Source: CAVYXZ01 sp965223835
GTDB taxonomy: Bacteria; Chloroflexota; Anaerolineae; Aggregatilineales; Phototrophicaceae
Assembly: GCA_965223835.1 (NCBI GenBank)
Contig: OZ245023.1
Span: 521,461-585,460, forward strand
Length of the DNA stretch: 64,000 nt
Direction of reading: 5' to 3'
Shown here: one piece after another, positions 9,206 through 16,859 of the stretch
Layout of the letters: each line of letters opens with the position of its first letter
Numbering within the stretch: position 1 is the stretch's first letter
Made by a program: the position numbers and the translations under genes
Notes under the pieces: generated by a model
Seen by the model: the letters and a program-made list of their open reading frames with translations, nothing else
Databases searched by the model: none
What the model was told of the DNA's origin: nothing

Positions 9206-9386
9206 TGGTGACAGCCTCAAGCTACAGGTATTGTGTATCTTATTATTTGTGATTGTATTCACAAAGTCGGTTGGGTGCAATTCATTTAGCCCCTAAACTG
9301 AAAAATAGTGACAAAAATGATGTTTTGGCGTGTCAAGTGTCCAGGAAAACTTCGTCAGAGTTGCAATAGGCGTGACCGGGGAAACG

Positions 9387-9395
9387 TGTTATAAT
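9387..9395 (+). promoter_or_regulatory. Extended -10 promoter of the cold-shock gene
   Basis: TGTTATAAT at 9387-9395 is a perfect extended -10 element (TG-n-TATAAT). A good -35 at 17 bases is absent, which is normal for extended -10 promoters. Transcription would start near 9402, giving an untranslated leader of about 225 bases before the cold-shock ATG. Confidence 0.6.
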
Positions 9396-9401
9396 CGGGT
9401 T

Positions 9402-9628
9402 GCAATGTGGGTTTATTGTGAGGTAATTTAGCCTCATCCACATCGGTGCAGTGGTTATGCACCCATTAGACCCCAAAGAGAAAACGGTTGATTGACGACT
9501 CAACTCTCTGTTTGGTACGCAAGTCACAAGTTTCTCTACATGTACTGCATAGGTTTGCTCTACTAATTGGCAAATGTGTGAGTACCCGAGGCGATGGCAA
9601 AACCCAATTATGATGGAGTGAAGACAAA
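9402..9628 (+). promoter_or_regulatory. Structured 5' leader of the cold-shock gene
   Basis: The leader holds three short perfect hairpins: GAGG/CCTC at 9420-9435, GGTGCA/TGCACC at 9445-9463 and GTTGA/TCAAC at 9487-9504. Long folded leaders controlling translation by temperature are known for cspA-type genes; that role here is inferred. Confidence 0.5.
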
Positions 9629-9841
9629 ATGGCAGCACGTGTACGCGGTACCGTTAAATGGTTCAATGCTGAAAAGGGTTATGGTTTCATTTCCCAGGAA
9701 GGCGGCGAAGATCTGTTTGTGCATTATTCCGAAATTCAGGGCGGTGGCTTCCGTTCATTGGAAGAGGGCGCCCAGGTTGAGTTTGAAGTGACCGAAGGCA
9801 AGAAGGGGCAGCAGGCGAGTTCGGTTACTGTCGTCGCCTAA
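9629..9841 (+). CDS. csp: Cold-shock protein (CspA family)
   Basis: 70 residues, exactly the family length. A single OB-fold cold-shock domain carries GTVKWFNAEKGYGFIS (RNP1 KGYGFI) and DLFVHYSEI (RNP2 LFVHY), which bind single-stranded RNA and DNA. Family members act as RNA chaperones. The gene is monocistronic: it has its own extended -10 promoter, a long hairpin-containing leader, and a strong terminator directly downstream. The insertion QGGGFRSLEEGAQVEFEVTE matches the subgroup with a glycine-rich loop between strands. Confidence 0.95.
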   Translation: MAARVRGTVKWFNAEKGYGFISQEGGEDLFVHYSEIQGGGFRSLEEGAQVEFEVTEGKKGQQASSVTVVA

Positions 9842-9880
9842 ACCCGATCCCTATACTGCTCAATTGATGATCAGACTGAG

Positions 9881-9922
9881 GAGCAGGTTTGAGAAACGGT
9901 CTCGAACCTGCTCGACTTTTTT
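9881..9922 (+). terminator. Rho-independent terminator after csp
   Basis: GAGCAGGTT (9881-9889) pairs perfectly with AACCTGCTC (9905-9913). An inner GAGA/TCTC pairing extends the stem around the loop. Six T residues follow at 9917-9922. This is a textbook intrinsic terminator. Confidence 0.9.
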
Positions 9923-9970
9923 CTAAGGGTATCGCCAGTAAGTAGCGAACGAGCGAAAGCAAAATAAACG

Positions 9971-10165
9971 ATGGATCTCGAAACGGTCTCTGACAAAAAT
10001 CTACATGAACTGGAACAGTTATCCAGAGATTTACTGGCGGTAATGCGTAAATCCAAGCTGCTGGATTCGCCCCTGGCGAAACTTCTCTATGCAATGGAAA
10101 GTCAGGCAGGGGAAGTCCGTCGGGCACGCTTCGATGCCGACGACTCAGCCTACAGCGGATTTTGA
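9971..10165 (+). CDS. Small hypothetical protein, 64 residues
   Basis: ATG at 9971, shortly after the csp terminator. The product is a charged helical protein: LHELEQLSRDLLAVMRKSKL, then SPLAKLLYAMESQAGEVRRA, then an acidic tail. Leucine spacing suggests a coiled coil or helical hairpin. The ribosome site is weak. Opposite-strand frames of similar size exist, so coding status is not certain, but the regular amphipathic pattern and lack of rare residues favour this frame. No family recognised. Confidence 0.45.
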   Translation: MDLETVSDKNLHELEQLSRDLLAVMRKSKLLDSPLAKLLYAMESQAGEVRRARFDADDSAYSGF

Positions 10166-10449
10166 TGCTCCATCAATTTGGCAAGGCTGGAATGAAATTC
10201 ATGGCCCCGGTGCGGACCCGTGTGTTGGCGGTTTAAAACTCGACTCCAGTTTCCCCTGAGTGACTACTCAATTTAGCCAACTTGCCTGAAAATTTCCGAT
10301 GTATTATAGTAATCTTAACATTTAGCCTGTTCGACCGTTTCACAACGTCCGTAAATAGCGGCAAAACGGGACCAATAGGACAAATGGGTACATGAAATTG
10401 ATAATATTGCGTTATAATATTATCAGAGCTATAAGGAAAGGAACTGTAA

Positions 10450-10653
10450 ATGGCTAAAGTTGAGTTCTACGATGTTAAGATCCGTTCTAAGGTTAAGGTG
10501 GACGACAAAGATATTCAGAAGACCACCTATACCAGCAAGAACAACCAGGTTCGGTATGCTATTCGTGGCAAGACCGACGATGGTCGGATGTTAACAAAGT
10601 TCGTCAGCAAGACGGACTGGGAGAAAATGACTTATCCTGAAGAGAAGAAATAA
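10450..10653 (+). CDS. Small basic hypothetical protein, 67 residues
   Basis: ATG at 10450 follows a strong ribosome site (AAGGAAAGGA). A TATAAT box at 10413-10418 could be its -10, though no good -35 is seen at 17 bases. The protein is rich in lysine and aspartate: MAKVEFYDVKIRSKVKVDDK, then TYTSKNNQVRYAIRGKTDDG, then FVSKTDWEKM. Alternating hydrophobic and charged residues suggest a small beta-barrel or sheet, possibly nucleic-acid binding. It is monocistronic with its own promoter and a hairpin terminator, which is typical of a well-expressed gene. Family not recognised. Confidence 0.72.
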   Translation: MAKVEFYDVKIRSKVKVDDKDIQKTTYTSKNNQVRYAIRGKTDDGRMLTKFVSKTDWEKMTYPEEKK

Positions 10654-10666
10654 ACGCTTCTCGTCA

Positions 10667-10739
10667 CAGGATGTTATTGGATTTTAGCATCCTGATGCAT
10701 GCTGATAGCAAACGCGCCTCGTCTGTGGGGCGCGTTTGC
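10667..10739. terminator. Double-hairpin, probably bidirectional terminator
   Basis: Two hairpins lie between convergent genes. CAGGATG (10667-10673) pairs with CATCCTG (10688-10694). GCAAACGCGCC (10708-10718) pairs perfectly with GGCGCGTTTGC (10729-10739). Neither side has a clean T-run, so efficiency is uncertain, but position between two converging stops supports a terminator role. Confidence 0.6.
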
Positions 10740-10773
10740 TGTAATTTCGCTGGCTACCACAACGAATAACCGG

Positions 10774-11766
10774 TCAGGCATACTGCTTTTCAAGATCGGC
10801 GATTTTCCCCTCAACATCCCGCAACAACTTCTGGGTCATATCCAGGCCAAACTGCTGACCACTTGGTTTGGCTTCGATGGTTGCGATCTTCTGCCGATAA
10901 AGATCGGCGGCAGCATGGAGTTCACGGAGCTTGCTGGCAACCTTCGCTGGAACCCCGGTTGGGATTTCAGGTTCTTCAAGTGAAGTATCATTCGGAGCCG
11001 GGGCCGGCGGTGGTGCTGATTCGTGGGCGCCATTCGGTTTGCTTTCCGTCGCCTGACGCTTTTCGATCTCCGTCAGCTTGGTCGTCACCCGGTTGGCATA
11101 CACGGCAATGCCCGAAATTTCCGGGTCAAACGCGCACGTCCCTTCAACGATGAGCATATCTTCTGGCTCAGCCAACGCGGGGGCGATCTTATGCCATTGT
11201 TTGGCGCTGATATAAACGGTATAAAGCGTTGGGGTGGTGGGCAAAGCCGGGACACCACGCGGCATGGTCGGTGCGCCCGCCTCGTGCCTCATGGTGGTGA
11301 TAATCAGTTCCTGACGAGTTTCAATTTCACCGGGACGCCCAATTAATGTGATCTTCACGGCGCTTATCTCTCCTGGCTTGTCTAACAAAAGCCGCAATAC
11401 ATCCAGGCGTTCATCCCATACAAACCTGGGCAGATGGGCCTCGGCAGCTTCGGTCTTGCGCCGGTTACGGACATTACGCGCCGGGAACACGGCATTGCGG
11501 GCTGCGTCGGACATGCGCCCGCGAGCGATATAAAAGAACACGCCGCCTTTCGTCCGCAGCCGATCAGCCGCCGCCGTTAACATCCCCCCCGCTGCCTGTA
11601 CTGCCTCGGTATCGCGCAGTATTTCTCTGGCAAAGTCAACACCGCACTGTTCGATTACGCCCAAAACCAGCTTGCGGGGACCATGCTGAGTTTCCCCCAA
11701 CAGGTCAGCAATTTCATCAGCGGCTTTTTTGATGTCTTCCGAGGCCAAAGGGTTTCCCTGACACAT
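10774..11766 (-). CDS. PHAX RNA-binding-domain protein
   Basis: 330 residues from ATG at 11766; a TTG start 45 bases upstream is possible. Residues about 10-92 match the PHAX RNA-binding domain, first described in the eukaryotic snRNA export adaptor and also present in some bacteria: EIADLLGETQHGPRKLVLGV, then FAREILRDTEAVQAAGGMLT, then DRLRTKGGVFFYIARGRM. Residues about 118-235 form a second beta-rich domain that could be OB-like (VKITLIGRPGEIETRQELII, then PTLYTVYISAKQWHKI). A proline-rich linker leads to a C-terminal coiled coil (about 280-330). Its RNA target is unknown; single-gene transcript. Domain match is by recognition of motifs; the OB suggestion is inference. Confidence 0.78.
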   Translation of the reverse strand: MCQGNPLASEDIKKAADEIADLLGETQHGPRKLVLGVIEQCGVDFAREILRDTEAVQAAGGMLTAAADRLRTKGGVFFYIARGRMSDAARNAVFPARNVRNRRKTEAAEAHLPRFVWDERLDVLRLLLDKPGEISAVKITLIGRPGEIETRQELIITTMRHEAGAPTMPRGVPALPTTPTLYTVYISAKQWHKIAPALAEPEDMLIVEGTCAFDPEISGIAVYANRVTTKLTEIEKRQATESKPNGAHESAPPPAPAPNDTSLEEPEIPTGVPAKVASKLRELHAAADLYRQKIATIEAKPSGQQFGLDMTQKLLRDVEGKIADLEKQYA

Positions 11767-11874
11767 TGATATGAATATTAAGATACCACATTCATCCACA
11801 AGCGCAAGCAAGGTTTAGTCCATTACTCATTATTCGGCAAACCCGGAACAACCTGCCAAATTTGTTGAGAAGGG

Positions 11875-12012
11875 CAGGGCGATTGCATCAAAATCCGAAT
11901 CAAGGTTATGCGCGGTTAGGACGATTCGTAGGGACGGCTTCTGCACGTCCGGCGCGGCGGACAGCCAGTAGGCAGCACCATCTTGAACTGTTGCACTTTA
12001 TACGATTGCCTA
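11875..12012. repeat. MITE-like dispersed repeat, copy 1
   Basis: About 138 bases with imperfect terminal inverted repeats (CAGGGCGATTGCAT at the left, complement of CAATCGTAT near the right). The first 92 bases match, in inverted orientation, the sequence at 44790-44881 at roughly 85% identity, and the last 40 bases match 43642-43675 more weakly. It contains the hairpin GGACG/CGTCC. It sits immediately upstream of the PhyH-like gene and may carry part of its promoter. It encodes nothing. Confidence 0.7.
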
Positions 12013-12090
12013 CCGGATGACAGGATGGTGATAATGGGTCCTGAAAAAGCGGTATACTCAGGCCAAATTTCATTGTGGAGAACTAAAATC

Positions 12091-12840
12091 ATGATGACAG
12101 ATGAGCAACGGTACTTATTCGACTTGCAGGGGTTTCTGGTGTTGAAGGGCGTATTAGGTGATGCCACGCTGCAACAGATGCACGCCGACATGGCTGCACA
12201 CGGCGTCACCAACCCGGAAAACGACCCGACGAAATCGCGCTTTGGCGGCTTTCTGGCCTGGGGCGAAGTCTGGCGCAATTTGATTGACCATCCCACCGTG
12301 ATGCCCATCCTCACCGAAATCCTGGGCGAACGCTTCCGTATGGATCACGCTTATGGCATGGCGGCACGTGTCGATGGTGACGCCGGAAATTTTGGGATGC
12401 ATCATCAAGCCGGGATGTTTCATCACGGGTGTTATTATGTATCGCATGGTGACAAAATGCACAATGGTCTGATTGTTGTCAGTTATGCGCTGTCGGACAC
12501 GCCACCGGGGGCGGGAGGCTTCGGCTGTATCCCTGGTTCGCACAAAGCGCTTTATCCGACGCCCGCAGGGTATTACGACGCCGATAATCCGCTCATTCAG
12601 CAGGTGCCAGCTCAGGCCGGTGACGCCATTATCTTCACCGAAGCGCTGACACATGGGACCCTGCGCTGGACGAATGCAGCCCAGGAGCGGCGGCAGATTC
12701 TCTTGAAATATTGCCCGCATTATATGCAGTGGGCCGGTAAGCCGATGGAGGCTAACATTGAGGGCCTGACAGAACGCCAGCGCCTCATCTTGCAAGGGCC
12801 ATATGTGCATAAACGGGAGCGGGTCGAGGATGTGGTTTGA
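12091..12840 (+). CDS. Phytanoyl-CoA dioxygenase (PhyH)-like protein
   Basis: 249 residues from ATG at 12091, supported by GTGGAG; in-frame ATGs further up would run into the MITE-like repeat. The double-stranded beta-helix fold of Fe(II)/2-oxoglutarate oxygenases is indicated by the PhyH pieces LFDLQGFLVLKGVL near the N-terminus, GGFGCIPGSHKALYP in the core, and ALTHGTLRWTN with the distal histidine and a following arginine. The usual HxD metal motif is not obvious: the matching place reads MHHQAGMFHHG, with no aspartate. It may use another residue or be a non-canonical subgroup. Lone gene; substrate unknown. Confidence 0.8.
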   Translation: MMTDEQRYLFDLQGFLVLKGVLGDATLQQMHADMAAHGVTNPENDPTKSRFGGFLAWGEVWRNLIDHPTVMPILTEILGERFRMDHAYGMAARVDGDAGNFGMHHQAGMFHHGCYYVSHGDKMHNGLIVVSYALSDTPPGAGGFGCIPGSHKALYPTPAGYYDADNPLIQQVPAQAGDAIIFTEALTHGTLRWTNAAQERRQILLKYCPHYMQWAGKPMEANIEGLTERQRLILQGPYVHKRERVEDVV

Positions 12841-12873
12841 TTCCGGCAGCTATTGCGGAAGCGGTTGCCTAGA

Positions 12874-13245
12874 TCACAGGGCGACTTTGGCATCAACCTG
12901 CAACCGGGCGAAAGACACCGCTGCTTCCATACTGGTAAAGACCACAGCGACCGTTTCATCAAACCAGGATTGCATGGTGGAAGTGCCGACAAATACCGCC
13001 GCTAAACTGGGATAAATCTTAGCGCCAGTGGCATCCTGAATACACTGTATCAGGGCAGTCGCGATTGTCACATAATTTGATTGGGCCTGACGTAGATCAT
13101 AAATTCGGTAGACTGGCCCAGCCAGCGTTCGGGCTAGCTCGATACTTTGCGCGTAAGCCGCGAAAATCGCTGATTTACTCACTTCATCGGAAAAAGTGAA
13201 AACAATGATCGATTCATTGCCATATTGCTCAACCAGTACACTCAT
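12874..13245 (-). CDS. STAS/SpoIIAA-like domain protein
   Basis: 123 residues from ATG at 13245, preceded by AAGGAAAA; a longer frame to 13401 lacks a ribosome site. The alternating pattern IIVFTFSDEVSKSAIFAAYA, then PVYRIYDLRQAQSNY, then SLAAVFVGTSTMQSWFDE resembles the alpha/beta STAS-like fold used in anti-sigma antagonists and stress proteins. No phosphorylatable serine motif is evident. A protein of the same general layout is encoded at 25952-26350, so the genome may carry several. Family assignment is by fold pattern only. Convergent with the PhyH-like gene. Confidence 0.6.
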   Translation of the reverse strand: MSVLVEQYGNESIIVFTFSDEVSKSAIFAAYAQSIELARTLAGPVYRIYDLRQAQSNYVTIATALIQCIQDATGAKIYPSLAAVFVGTSTMQSWFDETVAVVFTSMEAAVSFARLQVDAKVAL

Positions 13246-13706
13246 AACAGTTTTCCTTGATTTCCCTGCATATATTGTGGGTGCGGAAAATTGTCTGGTG
13301 CCTGAAGTTATGTGAATTTTGTCGAAAAACCGTCTGAAACGGCCTATTTGTGAGGCATCAAAAAGTCGTTTTTGCCAGATTATCTGCTCTGGCGTTGACA
13401 CAACTTCAGGTTCGAGATGGGGAATTTGCTATTTGTTGGTGGTGATGATTGTCTACTATGCTTGAATGCAATGAGTTATGAATTCAACAGAACGCGTAAA
13501 AAGCCCTCTGGCCTCATCGTGGATTTCGGGCGGGCGCGACATGACGAGGCCACGCGCCGCCAACAGTTAGTAAAATGAAACCGTTGAGGGACGATTAAGC
13601 TGCTACGTGCTAAATACAAAAACCTCAAGCATTTGCCTGAAAGAACGGCGCTAAGATTCAAATATTGTAAGGTACGCAATATTCTTGGGACATACATAAA
13701 CGTTAC
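13246..13706. other. Intergenic region upstream of BY-kinase
   Basis: No credible gene. It holds an imperfect 12-base-stem inverted repeat (GGCCTC at 13510 to GAGGCC at 13551) and, 24 bases before the kinase start, the inverted repeat AATATTG/CAATATT described separately. The promoters of the STAS-like gene and the kinase must lie here. Confidence 0.4.
13661..13683. promoter_or_regulatory. Inverted repeat, candidate operator for BY-kinase
   Basis: AATATTG (13661-13667) and CAATATT (13677-13683) form a perfect 7-base dyad with a 9-base centre, 23 bases before the ATG. A dyad here could be a repressor site or a leader hairpin. No cognate regulator is adjacent. Confidence 0.35.
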
Positions 13707-15341
13707 ATGGACCTTCGATCTTATTTGCTATTACTCCGACGCTGGTGGTGGTGGTTGCTGATGGCCGCGATAATTGGGGGTGGACTCGGCTTTATTCGTA
13801 GCAGCAATCAGCCAATCGTCTACAAGTCAACGACGACGGTATCCATCGGCAATTTTATTCAAATGGCGAATCCGACCGTTGCCGCGATTGATACTGGGCT
13901 GTGGCTGGCGCCGACCTATGCCCACCTGGTCACGACTGAGGGCGTGCTGCAAGGGACGGCGGATGCGCTGGACTTGCCGTTCGGAGCGGAAACGTTGCAT
14001 GGTATGGTCAGCACAAGAATCTTGCTTGATACCACCTTGCTGATGATTGATGTAAAGGGCGATGATCCCGTGCTGGTCGCCGATATTTCTGATGAAGTTG
14101 CCCGGCAACTTATTGACCATAGTCCCTCCAACATTACCGATCAGCAACAGATTCAGCTTGATCTGGCAAACCAGCAAACTGTACGCCTCAACGCGCAACT
14201 GGAAGACCTGTACCAGGATTTGGCTGAAATTGATGACCAGATGACAGCTAACCTCACCGAAGCCGCCACGAATGATCTGGAAGCAGAACGGCTTGTGCTG
14301 GTTGATAACGTGAATTATGTCACGAGTGTCATGGCAGATTATATCGCGTCGATTGCTTACATTCAGCAGCAAACGAATTCTCTGGAAATCGTCGAACATG
14401 CTCAAGTATCGCAGACCGGCGGGCGGAGCAAAATCATTCCAATTATCATGAGCATGGCTGCCGGGGGCATATTGGCCTTTGCCGGGGTGGTCGCATTTGA
14501 ATACATTGACGATCACATCCGCACCGTCGATCAAGCGGTTAATGGCCTCAATCTGCCATTTCTGGGCGCGATCAGGCTGGTTAAGCAGCCCAAACGGTCG
14601 GATGCTGATGCACGGGTCGTCTGGCATGACCCGATTGGTCCGGTGACGGAAACCTACCATGCTGTGCGGACTAATCTGCTGGCTGCCGGGGGTGGGCAAA
14701 AGGCGCAAACCTTTATGGTTGTCAGCGCGGGTCCGGGCGAAGGGAAAAGCATGACAGCGACCAATCTGGCAATCTCGCTGGCGATGGCCGACTTTCGGAC
14801 GGTATTGATTGATGCTGATCTCCGACGACCAACCATTCATGAGATTTTCCAGCTCCCCAATCAGATTGGCATGTCGACGCTCCTCAAACCAGCGGGTGAT
14901 GCCGTGGTCGCCGAGCAACAGCGCCATCACATCTTGCAACACTGCCTGCAAGCGACGGGAATTCCGAACTTGAGCGTAATAACGAGTGGCCCGCCGCCCA
15001 ATGCGAATCCATCTGCTCTGCTGTCATCGCCGACGATGCAGGCCTGGCACGAGGTGTTTCAGCAAGCTGACAGCATGGATTACATTATCTTTGATACGCC
15101 ACCCAGTTTGGCAGTGGCCGACAGTGTTGCGCTGACCTCCGCCATTGATGCCCGGAGTCTGCTGGTGGTGGAAGCCGGGCGTACTCGCCGTGCCGAAGCG
15201 CTGCGGGTCAAACAGCAATTTGAGGCGGTTGGCAAACCCTTGACCGGGGTTATTTTGAATAAGGCGCGGCAGCAAGACAGCAACTATTATAGCTATGATT
15301 ACATGTATTATCCGCAGGACGATCGGTCAAATACTGCCTAA
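13707..15341 (+). CDS. Polysaccharide co-polymerase / BY-kinase (Wzz-CpsD fusion)
   Basis: 544 residues. An N-terminal Wzz domain begins with the membrane segment WWWWLLMAAIIGGGLGF (about 13-30), then a periplasmic-type helical region, and a second membrane segment near 245-268 (IIPIIMSMAAGGILAFAGVV). The cytosolic kinase half has Walker A SAGPGEGKS with Lys347, Walker A' VLIDADLRRP, and Walker B YIIFDTPPSLAVADS. The C-terminus carries the tyrosine cluster NYYSYDYMYYPQDD, the autophosphorylation tail of bacterial tyrosine kinases. It controls chain length and export of a capsule or exopolysaccharide. No polymerase or flippase is adjacent, so it may serve the glycan genes at 5.8-8.8 kb or a distant locus. 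Confidence 0.9.
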   Translation: MDLRSYLLLLRRWWWWLLMAAIIGGGLGFIRSSNQPIVYKSTTTVSIGNFIQMANPTVAAIDTGLWLAPTYAHLVTTEGVLQGTADALDLPFGAETLHGMVSTRILLDTTLLMIDVKGDDPVLVADISDEVARQLIDHSPSNITDQQQIQLDLANQQTVRLNAQLEDLYQDLAEIDDQMTANLTEAATNDLEAERLVLVDNVNYVTSVMADYIASIAYIQQQTNSLEIVEHAQVSQTGGRSKIIPIIMSMAAGGILAFAGVVAFEYIDDHIRTVDQAVNGLNLPFLGAIRLVKQPKRSDADARVVWHDPIGPVTETYHAVRTNLLAAGGGQKAQTFMVVSAGPGEGKSMTATNLAISLAMADFRTVLIDADLRRPTIHEIFQLPNQIGMSTLLKPAGDAVVAEQQRHHILQHCLQATGIPNLSVITSGPPPNANPSALLSSPTMQAWHEVFQQADSMDYIIFDTPPSLAVADSVALTSAIDARSLLVVEAGRTRRAEALRVKQQFEAVGKPLTGVILNKARQQDSNYYSYDYMYYPQDDRSNTA

Positions 15342-15361
15342 ACACCCGCGTATCCGACGCT

Positions 15362-16711
15362 TCAGGCACCAGTTGCGGGAGCTGCTTTAGGATCATGTTT
15401 GGCGCACGGTTTGGCATCAACGGCTGTGATACTGGGTAAGCCCTGAGCTGCCTGACCACCCGAATGCCCGGCATCAACGACGATCATGTCAGCCTCACCA
15501 TTCATCCGGCGCAATGCCCAGGCCAGCGGCACACACACTAGCGTCAAGGCCCCGCCGATCACGTAGCCGGTACTGATGTTAGCGTTCAAGGCAACCTGTC
15601 CGAGCGCCGTTTGCGTGACAATGCCGCCGGCGCTGCCAAACATGCTATCCACTGATAGCACGGAAGCCCGCTGCTGGGTTGGGATGACATGGTGGATATA
15701 GCTCTGCCGGACCGGACCTAATGCGCCGACTGATCCCATACCGACCAGCAAAAAGGCCACCGCCAGATAGAAATCATTCACCAGACCGACTCCGATCATG
15801 GCGAAGGCAAAGACCAAAATTGCGCCGATCATCAGCGTGGTTCGGCGACCGTCGTGCCGCGTGTACCAGTCGACAAAGGTGTTGCCGATAATGGTGGCGA
15901 GTGAGAGCAGAGCGGTCACAATCCCGGCAATCCAAACGGCGTCCGGGTCGCCGAAGAGTTCCAGGAAATAGGGCTGCCAGGCATAAAAGGCCCAGCCCAT
16001 GAAGCCAAACTGAATGAAGGCCATAATCATGAGCAGGCGCAGTTGGCGTTCCTGCCAGCCGAAACGGATGCTATCGCGCGTGAGTTTGCGCATTTCAACC
16101 GGGATCGTGCGCAGCGAAAGTGGTTTGGGTTTGTAGCCAATATCATGCATCCCCCGGAAGGCCACCACAAAAACAATCCCCAGCATGACCGCTCTCAAGA
16201 CGAACGGAATGGCAATGTTCAGCGTGCCGATGAAGCCACCGCCGACAGAACCGATCAACATGGCGAGGCCGGTCAGTTGCGCACTCCGGGCAAAAACCTG
16301 ATCTAAGTTACCCGCGTAATTGGTCGCTGCCAGTGCATCCACCAGCCAGGCTTCCACCGCGCCGGAATAAAACGTAAAGCCCAGGCCGAGCAAGATCGAG
16401 AAGCCCGCAAACCAGACGAGATCAGCCCCGATGAGTGACCCCAGCACATATCCGAGCGTTGCCAGCATCAATACAACCGCGCTCAGCAAAAATGATACGC
16501 GCCGGCCCAACGTATCAGCCACGACGCCGGTTGGAATCTCGAAAACGACCATGCCCAGCGTATAAAACGCGTTGGCGATGAAAACTTCCGCGATGTTCAG
16601 CCCGGCTTCCAACAGGAATAGCGTGTTTACGCCCCAGATGAGGGACGCCGACAAAGTATACAACCCCGCAATCCAGAAGTAATTGCGGATGACGCGCTGA
16701 GAAGTCATCAC
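15362..16711 (-). CDS. Major facilitator superfamily transporter
   Basis: 449 residues with about twelve hydrophobic segments and the MFS loop signature EIPTGVVADTLGRRVSFLLS after helix 2, followed by the matching half TFVDWYTRHDGRRTTLMIGA. The layout fits drug- or metabolite-efflux MFS proteins. The C-terminal 40 residues are hydrophilic. ATG at 16711 lies in a poor ribosome context. Convergent with the BY-kinase and divergent from the TIR-NACHT gene. Substrate cannot be predicted. Confidence 0.88.
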   Translation of the reverse strand: MMTSQRVIRNYFWIAGLYTLSASLIWGVNTLFLLEAGLNIAEVFIANAFYTLGMVVFEIPTGVVADTLGRRVSFLLSAVVLMLATLGYVLGSLIGADLVWFAGFSILLGLGFTFYSGAVEAWLVDALAATNYAGNLDQVFARSAQLTGLAMLIGSVGGGFIGTLNIAIPFVLRAVMLGIVFVVAFRGMHDIGYKPKPLSLRTIPVEMRKLTRDSIRFGWQERQLRLLMIMAFIQFGFMGWAFYAWQPYFLELFGDPDAVWIAGIVTALLSLATIIGNTFVDWYTRHDGRRTTLMIGAILVFAFAMIGVGLVNDFYLAVAFLLVGMGSVGALGPVRQSYIHHVIPTQQRASVLSVDSMFGSAGGIVTQTALGQVALNANISTGYVIGGALTLVCVPLAWALRRMNGEADMIVVDAGHSGGQAAQGLPSITAVDAKPCAKHDPKAAPATGA

Positions 16712-16859
16712 TTGGCCTGACGCTCGTTGGTCGAGGCCGCGATTGTAACGAACCGGATGCGACTCTGGCTAGCGGTTCTCATTTGGCGCACATGGTCTAG
16801 CAATTCGCTAAGCATCCACCCTGAAGATAGGCTATACTGCTGAGGGGAGGAAAAGCATT

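Noticed and set aside
9893..9990. 11-base direct repeat GAAACGGTCTC in the csp terminator and in the 64-residue gene
   Set aside because: Too short to be meaningful without further copies.
13827..14951. Long minus-strand open frame (374 residues)
   Set aside because: It is antisense to the clear BY-kinase gene, has no recognisable domain and no ribosome site.
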